Positions 41,229-51,200 of a stretch of 64,000 bases of DNA are shown in pieces. The stretch is from Peptococcaceae bacterium UBA5752. GTDB lineage: Bacteria; Bacillota; Dehalobacteriia; UBA4068. Below the pieces are notes generated by a model. It was given only the letters and a program-made list of their open reading frames with translations, did no database searches and was not told where the DNA came from. Each line of letters opens with the position of its first letter. Within the stretch, counting starts at the first letter, position 1. The stretch is from NCBI GenBank assembly GCA_002419055.1, contig DIFI01000020.1:135-64134 (forward strand). The letters are read 5' to 3'. The position numbers were made by a program, and so were the translations under genes.

Positions 41229-41302
41229 AATCTGTAAATGTATTTGGTGGAGTATAAAAAATTGCAGATAACTGTCTAAAAATATCGACAGGAGCATTAA
41301 GA

Positions 41303-42220
41303 ATGAATTTTCAAGAGATTATATTGACTTTAAACAAATTCTGGGGTGAACATGGTTGTTTGATATTGCAGCCTTATGATATTGAAAAAGGTGCAGGCAC
41401 AATGAATCCTGCGACTTTCTTGCACGCTTTGGGTCCGGAACCTTGGAATGTTGCCTATGTTGAGCCTTCTCGACGTCCCACCGACGGTCGCTACGGGGAG
41501 AACCCCAACCGCCTACAGCATTACTATCAATACCAAGTAATATTAAAGCCTTCTCCGGATAACGTACAGGAGCTGTATTTGCAGTCATTGGCAGCAATCG
41601 GTGTGTCAGCCGAAGAACATGATATTCGTTTTGTTGAAGATAACTGGGAAAGCCCAACTTTGGGAGCTTGGGGATTGGGTTGGGAAGTCTGGCTTGATGG
41701 CATGGAGATCACTCAGTTTACCTATTTTCAGCAATGCGGCGGCATCGACTGCAAACCCGTTTGCGCAGAGCTGACCTATGGTATAGAACGCTTAGCGATG
41801 TTTATCCAAAAAGTTGACAGTGTTTATGATATCAGTTGGGTAGGAGATATTAGCTACGGTGATGTTCACCATCAAAATGAAGTCGACTACTCTCATTATA
41901 ATTTTGAAGCTGCGGATACCGATATGCTGTTCACTCTTTTTGAGATGTTTGAAAAGGAATGTGAACGTATTATTACTCTGGGATTGGTACAACCGGCTTA
42001 TGATTACGCGTTGAAATGCTCGCATACATTTAATCTTCTTGACGCTCGTAGTGCGATCAGCGTTACCGAGCGGCAATCTTTTGTGGCGCGCGTTCGTCAC
42101 TTGGCCAATGCCTGTGCCGAGGGTTATTTAGCGCAAAGAGCCAAAATGAATTTTCCTTTGATTAAAGATGCTGCCTTGCGTTTGCAGCTTGGTTTAGACA
42201 CCGGCAAGGAGGCAGAATAA
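41303..42220 (+). CDS. glyQ: Glycyl-tRNA synthetase alpha subunit
   Basis: A 305-residue class II synthetase catalytic subunit: NKFWGEHGCLILQPYDIEKGAGTMNPATFLH, EPWNVAYVEPSRRPTDGRYGENPNRLQHYYQYQVI, and WEVWLDGMEITQFTYFQQCGG are the conserved motifs. It works as an alpha2beta2 tetramer with GlyS. AGGAGC lies before the ATG. The stop shares one base with the glyS start (TAATG), giving translational coupling. Confidence 0.98.
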   Translation: MNFQEIILTLNKFWGEHGCLILQPYDIEKGAGTMNPATFLHALGPEPWNVAYVEPSRRPTDGRYGENPNRLQHYYQYQVILKPSPDNVQELYLQSLAAIGVSAEEHDIRFVEDNWESPTLGAWGLGWEVWLDGMEITQFTYFQQCGGIDCKPVCAELTYGIERLAMFIQKVDSVYDISWVGDISYGDVHHQNEVDYSHYNFEAADTDMLFTLFEMFEKECERIITLGLVQPAYDYALKCSHTFNLLDARSAISVTERQSFVARVRHLANACAEGYLAQRAKMNFPLIKDAALRLQLGLDTGKEAE

Positions 42221-44313
42221 TGAGTGATAGAAAAGATTTTCTGTTAGAAATCGGCACAGAGGAAATACCGGCGCGCTTTTTGCCTCCGGCTTTAAAACAA
42301 ATGCGGGCGTTGGCGGCCGAGGCAATGGTCTCCAAAACGCTTGATTATCAGCAGATAGATATATATGCCACGCCACGAAGACTGACTTTGATAGTCAAAG
42401 GTCTGGTGACAAGGCAGCTGGACAGTAAAACCGAAATTAAAGGTCCGGCTTTAAAATCCGCTTATGATGCCGATGGCGCTCCAACCAAAGCATTACTCGG
42501 CTTTTGTAAAGGTCACGGATTGGAGCCGGATAGTTTACGGCAAAAAGAAATATCCGGCAATATTTATCTTTTCGCAGATAAAGAAATTGCCGGACAGCCA
42601 ACGGTATCAGTATTGCCGGAATTAGTAAATAATTTTCTTTCAAAAATACATTTTCCCAAGCCGATGCGCTGGGGTTATCAGGAAATGCGTTTTGCCCGTC
42701 CGCTGCGTTGGCTGGTAGTATTGTTTGGCAACGAAGTGGTAGAGATGGAGATTGCCGATGTAAAAGCAGACCGCATCAGCCGTGGTCATCGTACGCTTGG
42801 TTCACAGCAGATTATCATTGATAATGCTGATAGTTATCTGCAAAAATTAGCTGAGAACTTCGTCATTTGCGATCAACAGCAACGTAGGCAAATAATCTGG
42901 CAGCAAATTAATGATGTTGCAGCATCAGTCGGCGGTCGTGTTGAGGATGACCAGGAGTTACTCAGCGAAGTTGTATTTCTTGTTGAATATCCGACGGCGT
43001 TGGTTGGCTCTTTCGATAAAAAATATTTAGAAATACCACAAGAGCTGGTAATTACGCCTATGCGTGAACATCAGCGCTATTTCCCTGTTTACGATCAGAG
43101 CGGGAAACTATTGCCGCTCTTTATAACCGTGCGTAATGGTGATGATCGTTTTCTTAAGACTGTTACAGCCGGCAATGAAAAGGTTTTGCGCGCTCGCCTA
43201 TCTGATGCCGAATTTTTCTGGCATGAGGATCTTGCCGCTGATTTGGAAGCCAATGTAGAAAAGTTATCAAGCGTTGTTTTCCATGAAAAAATTGGTACGC
43301 TGCGGCAAAAGGTCACGCGTATCGGCAAATTAGCATCATTGATTGCTACCAAATTAGACTATGACAAAGAAGACTCATTAAGAACCCAACGTGCCGCATT
43401 ACTGGCCAAGGCAGATTTAGTATCAAATGTTGTTTATGAGTTCCCGGAATTACAGGGAATTATCGGCGAATATTATGCGTTAGCAGCCGATGAGGATAAA
43501 TTTGTAGCTCAGGCTATTCGTGAGCATTATATGCCACGTTTTGCCGGTGATCAGTTGCCGCAAAGCCGGCCCGGTATTGCAGTATCTCTGGCCGATAAGC
43601 TTGACAGCCTCTGCTGTTTCTTTGCCATTGGCATGCAGCCGACCGGTTCTCAAGATCCCTATGCATTGCGCAGAGCGGCAGCCGGTTGTACTCAGATAAT
43701 TATTAAGAATCGCCTCTATATTTCCCTCCAAGAAATATTTGAATTTGCGTATCAGTTGCTACAACAAGATGTTCCTTCTATTGGTATTGAAGAATGTAGC
43801 GGCAATCTATTAGAGTTTTTCCGTCAGCGGGTAGAAAATTTCCTTGACGAAGAACAGGTAGCCTATGATACGATTAATGCTGTTACCGCCAAATTTGGTG
43901 ATAATATATTAGATGTTTTGTGCAGAGTGGAAGCGTTGCGTGCTTATCGTCTGCAGCCGGGTTTTGCGCCATTGATGGCCGGATTTACCCGCGCGGCAAA
44001 TCTTTTACGTTCCGCAAAAAGCGACCAACTATCTGCTGACATCGATGATCAATTGCTTAAGGAGGAGGCGGAAAAGCAACTATATAAACAATTACTACTT
44101 GTTGAGGCTAATGTTAGAAATGCGATTGAACAAAAAGATTATTTATCAGTATTAAATCATATTGGCGAACTCACTCCGTTTATCGACAAATTTTTCAATG
44201 ATGTGATGGTGCTTACTGAGGATCTGGCATTACGTAACAACAGAGTAGCACTGCTTAAGCGGATTGTCGCTTTAAGCGCTGACTTTGGTGATTTAACAAA
44301 AATAGTTATATAA
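42220..44313 (+). CDS. glyS: Glycyl-tRNA synthetase beta subunit
   Basis: A 697-residue beta subunit that binds tRNA-Gly. It starts DFLLEIGTEEIPARFLPPALKQM, contains FPKPMRWG, FARPLRWLV, TPMREHQRYFPVYD and ARLSDAEFFWHEDL, and has the C-terminal anticodon-binding region FNDVMVLTEDLALRNNRVALLKRI. Length and motifs are standard. CAAGGAGG precedes the ATG. Coupled to glyQ; ppdK follows 36 bases later. Confidence 0.98.
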   Translation: MSDRKDFLLEIGTEEIPARFLPPALKQMRALAAEAMVSKTLDYQQIDIYATPRRLTLIVKGLVTRQLDSKTEIKGPALKSAYDADGAPTKALLGFCKGHGLEPDSLRQKEISGNIYLFADKEIAGQPTVSVLPELVNNFLSKIHFPKPMRWGYQEMRFARPLRWLVVLFGNEVVEMEIADVKADRISRGHRTLGSQQIIIDNADSYLQKLAENFVICDQQQRRQIIWQQINDVAASVGGRVEDDQELLSEVVFLVEYPTALVGSFDKKYLEIPQELVITPMREHQRYFPVYDQSGKLLPLFITVRNGDDRFLKTVTAGNEKVLRARLSDAEFFWHEDLAADLEANVEKLSSVVFHEKIGTLRQKVTRIGKLASLIATKLDYDKEDSLRTQRAALLAKADLVSNVVYEFPELQGIIGEYYALAADEDKFVAQAIREHYMPRFAGDQLPQSRPGIAVSLADKLDSLCCFFAIGMQPTGSQDPYALRRAAAGCTQIIIKNRLYISLQEIFEFAYQLLQQDVPSIGIEECSGNLLEFFRQRVENFLDEEQVAYDTINAVTAKFGDNILDVLCRVEALRAYRLQPGFAPLMAGFTRAANLLRSAKSDQLSADIDDQLLKEEAEKQLYKQLLLVEANVRNAIEQKDYLSVLNHIGELTPFIDKFFNDVMVLTEDLALRNNRVALLKRIVALSADFGDLTKIVI

Positions 44314-44349
44314 AACAATATTTCAAGTAATTAAAGGAGGCATTTTTTG

Positions 44350-46980
44350 ATGGGTAAAAAGTTCGTGTATCTATTTAAAGAAGGAGACGCCAGCATGAAA
44401 AATCTGCTTGGCGGAAAGGGTGCCAATTTGGCAGAGATGACCAGATTAGGTATGCCTATCCCTCAAGGATTTACAGTTACTACTGAGGCTTGCACTGATT
44501 ATTACGAAAAAGGCAAGCGCATTGATGATTCTATTGTGGCGGAAATCGAAGAGGCAATGCTGGAATTAGAGGCTATTTCCGGCAAAAAATTTGGTGATGT
44601 TGAGAATCCTTTCCTGGTATCGGTTCGTTCCGGCGCTCGTGCTTCTATGCCCGGAATGATGGACACCATTCTTAACCTTGGTCTTAATGATGCTACGGTT
44701 GAGGGTGTGGCCCGCCGTACCGGTAATCCCAAGTTTGCTTATGACTCTTATCGCCGCTTTATTCAGATGTTTTCTGACGTCGTTATGGATATACCCAAAT
44801 CGCGTTTTGAAAGAGTCCTTGATAAAATCAAAGAAGCAAAAGGTTATCAACATGACTATCAGCTTACCCCGGAGGATCTTAAAGAAGTTATCGCCAGTTT
44901 TAAAGGTATTTACAAAGACACGATCGGCGAAGAATTTCCGTCTGATCCGCGCAAGCAATTGATGGAATCAGTTACCGCAGTTTTCCGTTCCTGGAATAAT
45001 CCGCGCGCTATTGTTTATCGTCGTATGAATGATATCCCCGGTGACTGGGGCACAGCAGTCAACGTGCAGATGATGGTATTCGGCAATATGGGCGAAACCT
45101 CAGGTACCGGTGTTGCTTTCACAAGAAATCCTGCAACCGGTGAGAAAAAGATCTTCGGTGAATATCTGATTAACGCACAGGGCGAAGACGTCGTTGCCGG
45201 TATTCGTACTCCTAAGCCGATTAGCGTTCTCGAACAAGATATGCCGGTAGTATATAAGCAGTTCATGGAAATTTCCACCAATTTGGAAAACCACTATCGC
45301 GACATGCAGGATATGGAATTTACCATTGAAGATGGTAAACTCTATTTCCTCCAAACCAGAAATGGTAAGAGAACAGCCGCAGCTGCTCTAAAAATTGCAG
45401 TTGATCTCGTTGACGAAGGTATGATAGATGAGAAAAAAGCAGTAATGATGGTTGATCCCAAGCAGTTGGACAACCTTCTGCATCCGATGTTTGATATCGC
45501 GGCCATGGCTAAAGCCAAATGCATTGGTCAAGGTTTAGCCGCCAGCCCCGGTTCTGCTGCCGGACGTCTCTATTTCACCGCTGAGGAAGCTAAAGTTGCC
45601 CATGCAGATAAAGGTGAGAGAGTTATCCTTGGTCGTTTGGAAACCTCGCCCGAAGATATCGAAGGTATGGTTGCTGCAGAAGGTATCATCACAGTTCGCG
45701 GCGGCATGACCTCTCATGCGGCAGTTGTTGCCCGCGGTATGGGTACTTGCTGCGTTGCCGGTTGCGGCGAAGCGAAGATTGATGAAGCTACCAAAACTAT
45801 GACCTTAAGCGGAATGACATTCCATGAAGGCGACTACATTTCTTTGGACGGTTCCACCGGTAAGGTTTATGCCGGTGACCTTCCGACCGTTGATCCCAAA
45901 ATTTCCGGTAACTTTGGCCGCTATATGAGTTGGGCCGATAAATACCGTACTCTAAAAGTTCGTACCAATGCAGATACTCCGGAAGATGCCGCTAACGCTG
46001 TCAACTTCGGGGCGGAGGGCATTGGCCTAACCCGTACCGAGCATATGTTCTTCAAAGAAGAGCGTATTCCGCGTATGCGTCAGATGATCCTTGCCGAGAC
46101 AGAAGAAGAACGCAGAAAAGCGTTGTCCTTCTTACTGCCGATGCAAAGAGAGGACTTCATTGGTATCTACAAAGCGATGGGAGCCAGACCTGTTACCGTA
46201 CGTTTACTGGATCCGCCGCTGCATGAATTCCTGCCGCATACCGATGAGGATATGCAAGCCTTAGCCAAAGAGTTGGGTATGGATTTTGGCAAAATCAAAG
46301 CACGTACCGCCGAACTGCATGAATTTAACCCGATGATGGGACATCGCGGCTGCCGTTTGGCAGTAACCTATCCGGAAATTGCCGAAATGCAGACACAGGC
46401 AATTATTGAAGCCGCTATCTATATCAACAAAGAAGATAAGGTAAATATCGTACCGGAAATCATGATCCCGTTGGTAGGCGCCAGCAAAGAATTCAACTAT
46501 GTTCGTGATATAGTTGTTGCAACTGCCGACAAGATCATTGCCGAAAACGGCGTAGAGATGAAGTATTTGGTTGGCACCATGATTGAGATCCCGCGTGCTT
46601 GTGTCGTTGCCGATGAAATCGCCAAGACAGCACAATTCTTCTCTTTCGGTACTAATGACCTGACCCAGATGACCTTTGGTTTCTCCCGTGACGACGCGGG
46701 CAACTTCCTTGATGATTATTATAAGAAACAGATTTATGAAAGCGATCCATTTGCCCGCCTCGATGCAAGCGGCGTTGGCGAATTAGTCAAAATGGCCGTT
46801 AAGAAAGGCAAGAGCACCCGTCCTGATATCAAGCTTGGTATTTGCGGCGAACACGGTGGCGATCCGGCTTCCGTCGAATTCTGCCACAATGCTGGCCTGC
46901 AGTATGTCAGCTGCTCACCTTTCCGCGTACCGATCGCTCGTCTTGCAGCTGCACAAGCTGCGATCAAGGCTGAAAAATAA
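44350..46980 (+). CDS. ppdK: Pyruvate, phosphate dikinase
   Basis: An 876-residue enzyme interconverting pyruvate, ATP and phosphate with phosphoenolpyruvate, AMP and diphosphate. N-terminal ATP-grasp (NLLGGKGANLAEM, VSVRSGARASMPGMMDTILNLG), the phospho-histidine domain GGMTSHAAVVARGMGTCCV, and the C-terminal PEP-binding TIM barrel ending FGTNDLTQMTFGFSRDDAG and GICGEHGGDPASVEFC are all present. ATG 44350 has AGGAGG at 44335-44340; a TTG three bases earlier is less likely. Codon use is noticeably richer in C-ending codons than its neighbours, consistent with high expression. Confidence 0.98.
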   Translation: MGKKFVYLFKEGDASMKNLLGGKGANLAEMTRLGMPIPQGFTVTTEACTDYYEKGKRIDDSIVAEIEEAMLELEAISGKKFGDVENPFLVSVRSGARASMPGMMDTILNLGLNDATVEGVARRTGNPKFAYDSYRRFIQMFSDVVMDIPKSRFERVLDKIKEAKGYQHDYQLTPEDLKEVIASFKGIYKDTIGEEFPSDPRKQLMESVTAVFRSWNNPRAIVYRRMNDIPGDWGTAVNVQMMVFGNMGETSGTGVAFTRNPATGEKKIFGEYLINAQGEDVVAGIRTPKPISVLEQDMPVVYKQFMEISTNLENHYRDMQDMEFTIEDGKLYFLQTRNGKRTAAAALKIAVDLVDEGMIDEKKAVMMVDPKQLDNLLHPMFDIAAMAKAKCIGQGLAASPGSAAGRLYFTAEEAKVAHADKGERVILGRLETSPEDIEGMVAAEGIITVRGGMTSHAAVVARGMGTCCVAGCGEAKIDEATKTMTLSGMTFHEGDYISLDGSTGKVYAGDLPTVDPKISGNFGRYMSWADKYRTLKVRTNADTPEDAANAVNFGAEGIGLTRTEHMFFKEERIPRMRQMILAETEEERRKALSFLLPMQREDFIGIYKAMGARPVTVRLLDPPLHEFLPHTDEDMQALAKELGMDFGKIKARTAELHEFNPMMGHRGCRLAVTYPEIAEMQTQAIIEAAIYINKEDKVNIVPEIMIPLVGASKEFNYVRDIVVATADKIIAENGVEMKYLVGTMIEIPRACVVADEIAKTAQFFSFGTNDLTQMTFGFSRDDAGNFLDDYYKKQIYESDPFARLDASGVGELVKMAVKKGKSTRPDIKLGICGEHGGDPASVEFCHNAGLQYVSCSPFRVPIARLAAAQAAIKAEK

Positions 46981-46994
46981 TTATTGTTTATTTA

Positions 46995-47034
46995 AAAAGG
47001 CAGGACGCAAAAATGTGTCCTGCCTTTTATTTTG
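46995..47034 (+). terminator. ppdK terminator
   Basis: AAAAGGCAGGAC (46995-47006) and GTCCTGCCTTTT (47017-47028) form a perfect 12-base-pair stem followed by ATTTTG. Confidence 0.9.
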
Positions 47035-47037
47035 AAG

Positions 47038-47067
47038 TTGAATGTGATTTTTTATTTATGATATAAT
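47038..47067 (+). promoter_or_regulatory. Promoter of the structured leader and UPF0173 gene
   Basis: TTGAAT (47038-47043), an 18-base spacer and TATAAT (47062-47067). Transcription would begin near 47074, giving a leader of about 130 bases. The -10 neighbourhood TATGATATAATA recurs at 47157-47168, without a recognisable -35. Confidence 0.6.
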
Positions 47068-47074
47068 AGCAACA

Positions 47075-47154
47075 CAGACACTGGTGACTGAGCGTCTATT
47101 TTATAGCTGTGCTTTTTCCATGAGGGAAAAGCACAGCAATACCCGCGTCAGCGG
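47075..47154 (+). ncRNA. Structured 5' leader, three hairpins, class unknown
   Basis: Three successive stems are visible. AGACACT/AGCGTCT (47076-47097, one mismatch) comes first. A 14-pair hairpin GCTGTGCTTTT...AAAAGCACAGC (47106-47137) has the loop ATGA. CCGC-GTCA-GCGG (47143-47154) is the third. No T run follows, so they are not simple terminators. I do not recognise a known riboswitch. It could be a regulatory leader or a small RNA. Confidence 0.4.
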
Positions 47155-47201
47155 ATATGATATAATAACTAATAATTATCTTAAGCATAGGAGTGATATT
47201 G

Positions 47202-47888
47202 ATGAAGTTAAGTTTTGAAGGACATTCCTGTTTTCAATTGGAGAATGCGCAGTGCGTCAAAATTTTAATTGATCCTTTTATTACCGACAATCCCCTTTGC
47301 AGCAAGTCCTGGAAGGACTTTGATCCCGACATAATTCTTATCACTCACGGTCATATGGACCATATGGAAGATGCGCTGGTTATTGCCCGTAACAGCAATG
47401 CGACAATTGTCAGCATTTCCGATCTTATTTATTCGCTTGATTGTGCCGGTATAAAAACCGAAGGCATCAACATGGGCGGTACCGTTGTTATTAAATCTGT
47501 TTCTGTTACCATGGTACAGGCATGGCATGGCAGTACAACTTTCAGTAAAGGTGGAGTATATGGTGGTTTAGCCTGCGGGTATATTATTCGTACTGATGGT
47601 TTATGTATTTATCATGCCGGCGATACGGCGCTGTTTGGCGATATGGGCAATGTGATTTCTCGATATAATATTGATTATGCTCTGCTGCCGATCGGCGATT
47701 ACTTTACTATGGGGCCGCAAGATGCTGTGCTGGCTGCGCAGTGGCTGAAAGCGAAGACGGTAATTCCTATGCATTACAATACTTTTCCGGTTATTAAACA
47801 AGATGTCAATCAATTTAAACAAGAATTGGAAAGCAAGACCCAAAGCCGTTGTTTGATAATTGCTCCACAAAATACTATAGAAATATAA
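47202..47888 (+). CDS. UPF0173 metal-dependent hydrolase (beta-lactamase fold)
   Basis: A 228-residue metallo-beta-lactamase-fold protein: MKLSFEGHSCFQLEN at the N-terminus, the metal motif THGHMDHMEDA (HxHxDH), GGVYGGLACGYIIRTDGLCIYHAGDTALFGDM, and PIGDYFTMGPQDA. The family (UPF0173, YtkL) is widespread but its substrate is unknown. ATG 47202 follows AGGAGTGA. It has its own promoter and a folded leader. Confidence 0.93.
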   Translation: MKLSFEGHSCFQLENAQCVKILIDPFITDNPLCSKSWKDFDPDIILITHGHMDHMEDALVIARNSNATIVSISDLIYSLDCAGIKTEGINMGGTVVIKSVSVTMVQAWHGSTTFSKGGVYGGLACGYIIRTDGLCIYHAGDTALFGDMGNVISRYNIDYALLPIGDYFTMGPQDAVLAAQWLKAKTVIPMHYNTFPVIKQDVNQFKQELESKTQSRCLIIAPQNTIEI

Positions 47889-47975
47889 AAAAATATCTTT
47901 AATATGCAAATTTCATCCTCTTTTTGGACATGATATTAGTTGGTATAACCGATCCGGACAAAAGGAGGTGAAAAC

Positions 47976-48143
47976 ATGACTGATATTAAATGTATGGTAG
48001 AAGAATGCAAGTTTAATAAATCCAACAATTGCAATGCTGATGAAATTGAGGTGCGTTCCTCTAATACTTTGCAGCCTTCTTCCGCCGATGAGACTGCTTG
48101 CGAAACCTTTGATATGGATGACTCTTCTTCAAGTTCTAAGTGA
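47976..48143 (+). CDS. DUF1540 cysteine-rich small protein (55 residues)
   Basis: A 55-residue protein: MTDIKCMVEECKFNKSNNCNADEIEV then a Ser/Thr-rich stretch, TACETF and an acidic Ser-rich tail. The four cysteines (Cys6, Cys11, Cys19, Cys42) in the order CxxxxCxxxxxxxC...C match DUF1540, which carries a predicted metal-binding knuckle. A strong AAAGGAGGTG site lies eight bases before the ATG. Function is unknown; some family members are found in spore formers. A terminator follows. Confidence 0.88.
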   Translation: MTDIKCMVEECKFNKSNNCNADEIEVRSSNTLQPSSADETACETFDMDDSSSSSK

Positions 48144-48178
48144 ACAGAAAATGATAGCTTATAAAAGTTAATAGAAGT

Positions 48179-48210
48179 AAAAGCGTCATCTTGAGATGGC
48201 GCTTTTGTCA
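48179..48210 (+). terminator. Terminator after the DUF1540 gene
   Basis: AAAAGCGTCATC (48179-48190) pairs with GATGGCGCTTTT (48195-48206), with one G-U pair and loop TTGA, followed by GTCAT. Confidence 0.8.
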
Positions 48211-48292
48211 TGCAAAAGGGAAATATCTAATTAAAACGAATATATATTAAACGCTTATTTCTACAAAAAGACATTTATTATGATAAAGTCTG

Positions 48293-51200
48293 GTGAAAAA
48301 ATTGACTTGTCGAGTCATCTTAGGCCGTGCCGGTTCTGGCAAAACATATCTTTGCCTTGATGAGATCAGCCGCCTTGCCGCGGAGTCGCCGCAAGGCCCA
48401 CCGATCATTTTTATCGTACCGGAGCAGGCAACATTTATCCATGAAAAAATGCTGGCGACTAATCATGGCTTAAAAGGCTATAGCCGTGTCCAGGTGATTG
48501 GCTTTCGGCGTTTGATCAGAAATGCTCATTCAGCGCTGAACAAACCGTTATTGCCGCCGTTATCTGAGGCCGGCAAACGGCTGTTAATGAGTAAGCTGCT
48601 GACCGAAAATCGCGAACAGTTACAGGTATTTACTTCTGCTCAATTGCAAAGCGGTTTTGCCGAGTTGCTGGTAGCGACGGCAGATGAGATTGCTGTCTGG
48701 GGCATTGATCAACAGCAGTTGCAGTATGCTGCCACACAAATAGCCGTAGATCATTGCCAATCACATTTAGGCAAAAAGCTTACCGATATATCATTATTAA
48801 CCGGTTTATATAATCAATTTATTGCCGATCGTTACGAAAATTTCCCCGACGGTATGGATTTTTTAGTTACAGCCATCCGCGAACATGGATATCTTTCCGA
48901 TGCAATTATTTACATCGATGGTTATAGTGAATTCACTCCCAAAGAGCTGGCGGTAATTAGCGCCTTGTTTGTTAATGCTGCTGCCGTCAATATTGCGTTG
49001 CCGCTTGACCCCCGGCTTAAAGATAGTACAATCGGCGAAACCGATCCCTTTTATTCGGCCTGGCGTTGTTACCGGCTTTTGCTGGCAATTATCCGTAGTG
49101 AAAAACTGTCTATAATTGAAACGCTGCTTGCAGATAGCAATTATCGCTTTGCCGTTACCCGTGAACTGGGATTTTTGGAACAGCATCTTTTCCCTTTCAA
49201 TGATACTGCCGAATTTAACGGCGATTGTCAACATATCTATATTAACTGTGCGGTGAATCCTCGCCTGGAGTTGCACAGCGTTGCCCGCCACATCCGCCGC
49301 TTGGTACGAGACAAAAGTTTGCGATATCGCGAGATTGGCATTGTCAGCCGTGACATTACTCCTTATGCGCAATTGCTCAGGACAGTCTTTGATGAATATC
49401 AGATCCCATTTTTCGTCGACAGCAAAAAAACAGTATTTACTCATCCGCTGATCGAGATGATTCGTGCTGCCTTAGAGTGCTGGGTTTACAGGCCGCGTCA
49501 TGCGACGATTTTCCGCTATCTCAAGACCGGACTGACACCGCTTTCAATTCAAGAACTCGATCAGTTGGAAAACTATTGTTTGGCCAACGGTATTAATCAT
49601 TGGGACTGGTTTGATGACAAGAATTGGACAAAATGGCGCAGTAATGGCAGAGATAAAAATTACTTTGACTCCCAGCTTGAGCAAATTAACGGATGGCGCC
49701 GCAGAGGCAGTGCGGCCTTACTGCAATTCATTACCGCGTTGTCAGATAACGCTGCCGTAGCTGATGTTTGCAGCGCCTTGAAACAGCTAATGACGCAGCT
49801 TAATGTCGAACAAACGTTGGATCAGTGGCAGCGGCAGGAGCAGGTTAAAAGCCAAGGGTTTGATGCAGCTATAGATCGTCAGATTTATCAACTGGTGGTT
49901 TCGTTTCTCAACGAAGCGCAGCTGTTATTGGCGGATACGATACTGCTGCCGGAGCATCTGTTGAATACCTTTGACAACGGCATCAGCGGTTTAACATTGT
50001 CGCTGACACCGCCCGGACTTGACGAAGTATTTATCTCCTCTTTAGAGCGTAGCCGCAATCCGGCATTAAAAGTTGCGTTTGTGATTGGCGTCAATGAAGG
50101 AGCGCTGCCGCGTAAAATCACAGACAACGCTATTTTCAGCGACCGCGAACGCCGACAATTGCTCGCATGCGGCATCGAACTTGCTGCCGGTTCCACCTCG
50201 CGACAGTTAGCAGAGAATTATCTTGTCTATGTGGCGCTAACCCGTGCCTCCCAAGAACTTTATCTAAGCTATCCGCTGGCTGATGAACAGGGTGGAGTAT
50301 TGTTGCCTTCACCGGTGATCCGCCGTTTGAAAACTATCTTTCCCGCTTTAAATATACAAGCATCGGAAACGGAGAGCATTTGGGAACTTGGCAATAGCCA
50401 ACATGCATTGTCCTCGTTGGCATTTCAACTGCGGAAAGCCGAGGCAGGAAATCCCATAGACAATTATTGGTGGGATGTTTATAATTGGTATTTACATAAC
50501 GAGCAAACGAAGCCGCTGCTGAAACAGATGCTGCAAGGGCTATTCTATCGCCGTGACCAACAGCGGCTCTCAACGGAAAATATAGTCCGACTTTATGGCC
50601 ATACACTGAGGAGCAGCGTTTCTCGCATAGAAAAATTTCGCGCTTGTCCTTTTTCCTATTTCGCCGGTTATGGCTTAAAGCTCAAACCGCGTCCTGTGTA
50701 TCAGATCACCGCTCTTGACAGGGGCTCACTTTTCCATGAGGTGCTGGCGCAAATCGGCAGAACTATCAATCAGCGGCAGCTTGCTTGGGAGAACATTGAT
50801 GATGCAGCCGCAACTCAATTAATAGAGGAAAGCATGACCATGCTGCTGCCGCGTTTTTTAGGCAATATACTTTGTTCCAGCGCCCGCTATCAATATTTGA
50901 CTTCTCGGATTAAAAGCACCTTGAAGGCCGCAGTCTTGATGATGGCTGAACATATGCGGCGCGGTTATTTTGTGCCGGTTGCTTGGGAACTGCCCTTCGG
51001 TCAAAACAGCCCCGATTCATTACCTGCATTGACGATAGAGCTGGAAAACGGTAACAAACTGGAGATCAACGGTGTTATCGACCGCATTGATATGGCTAAA
51101 GATGACAAAGGACACAGCTGGTTTCGGATAATCGATTATAAAACAGGCCAAGTTTCTCTCAGCATCAATGAAATCATAGAGGGATTGCGGTTGCAGCTGA

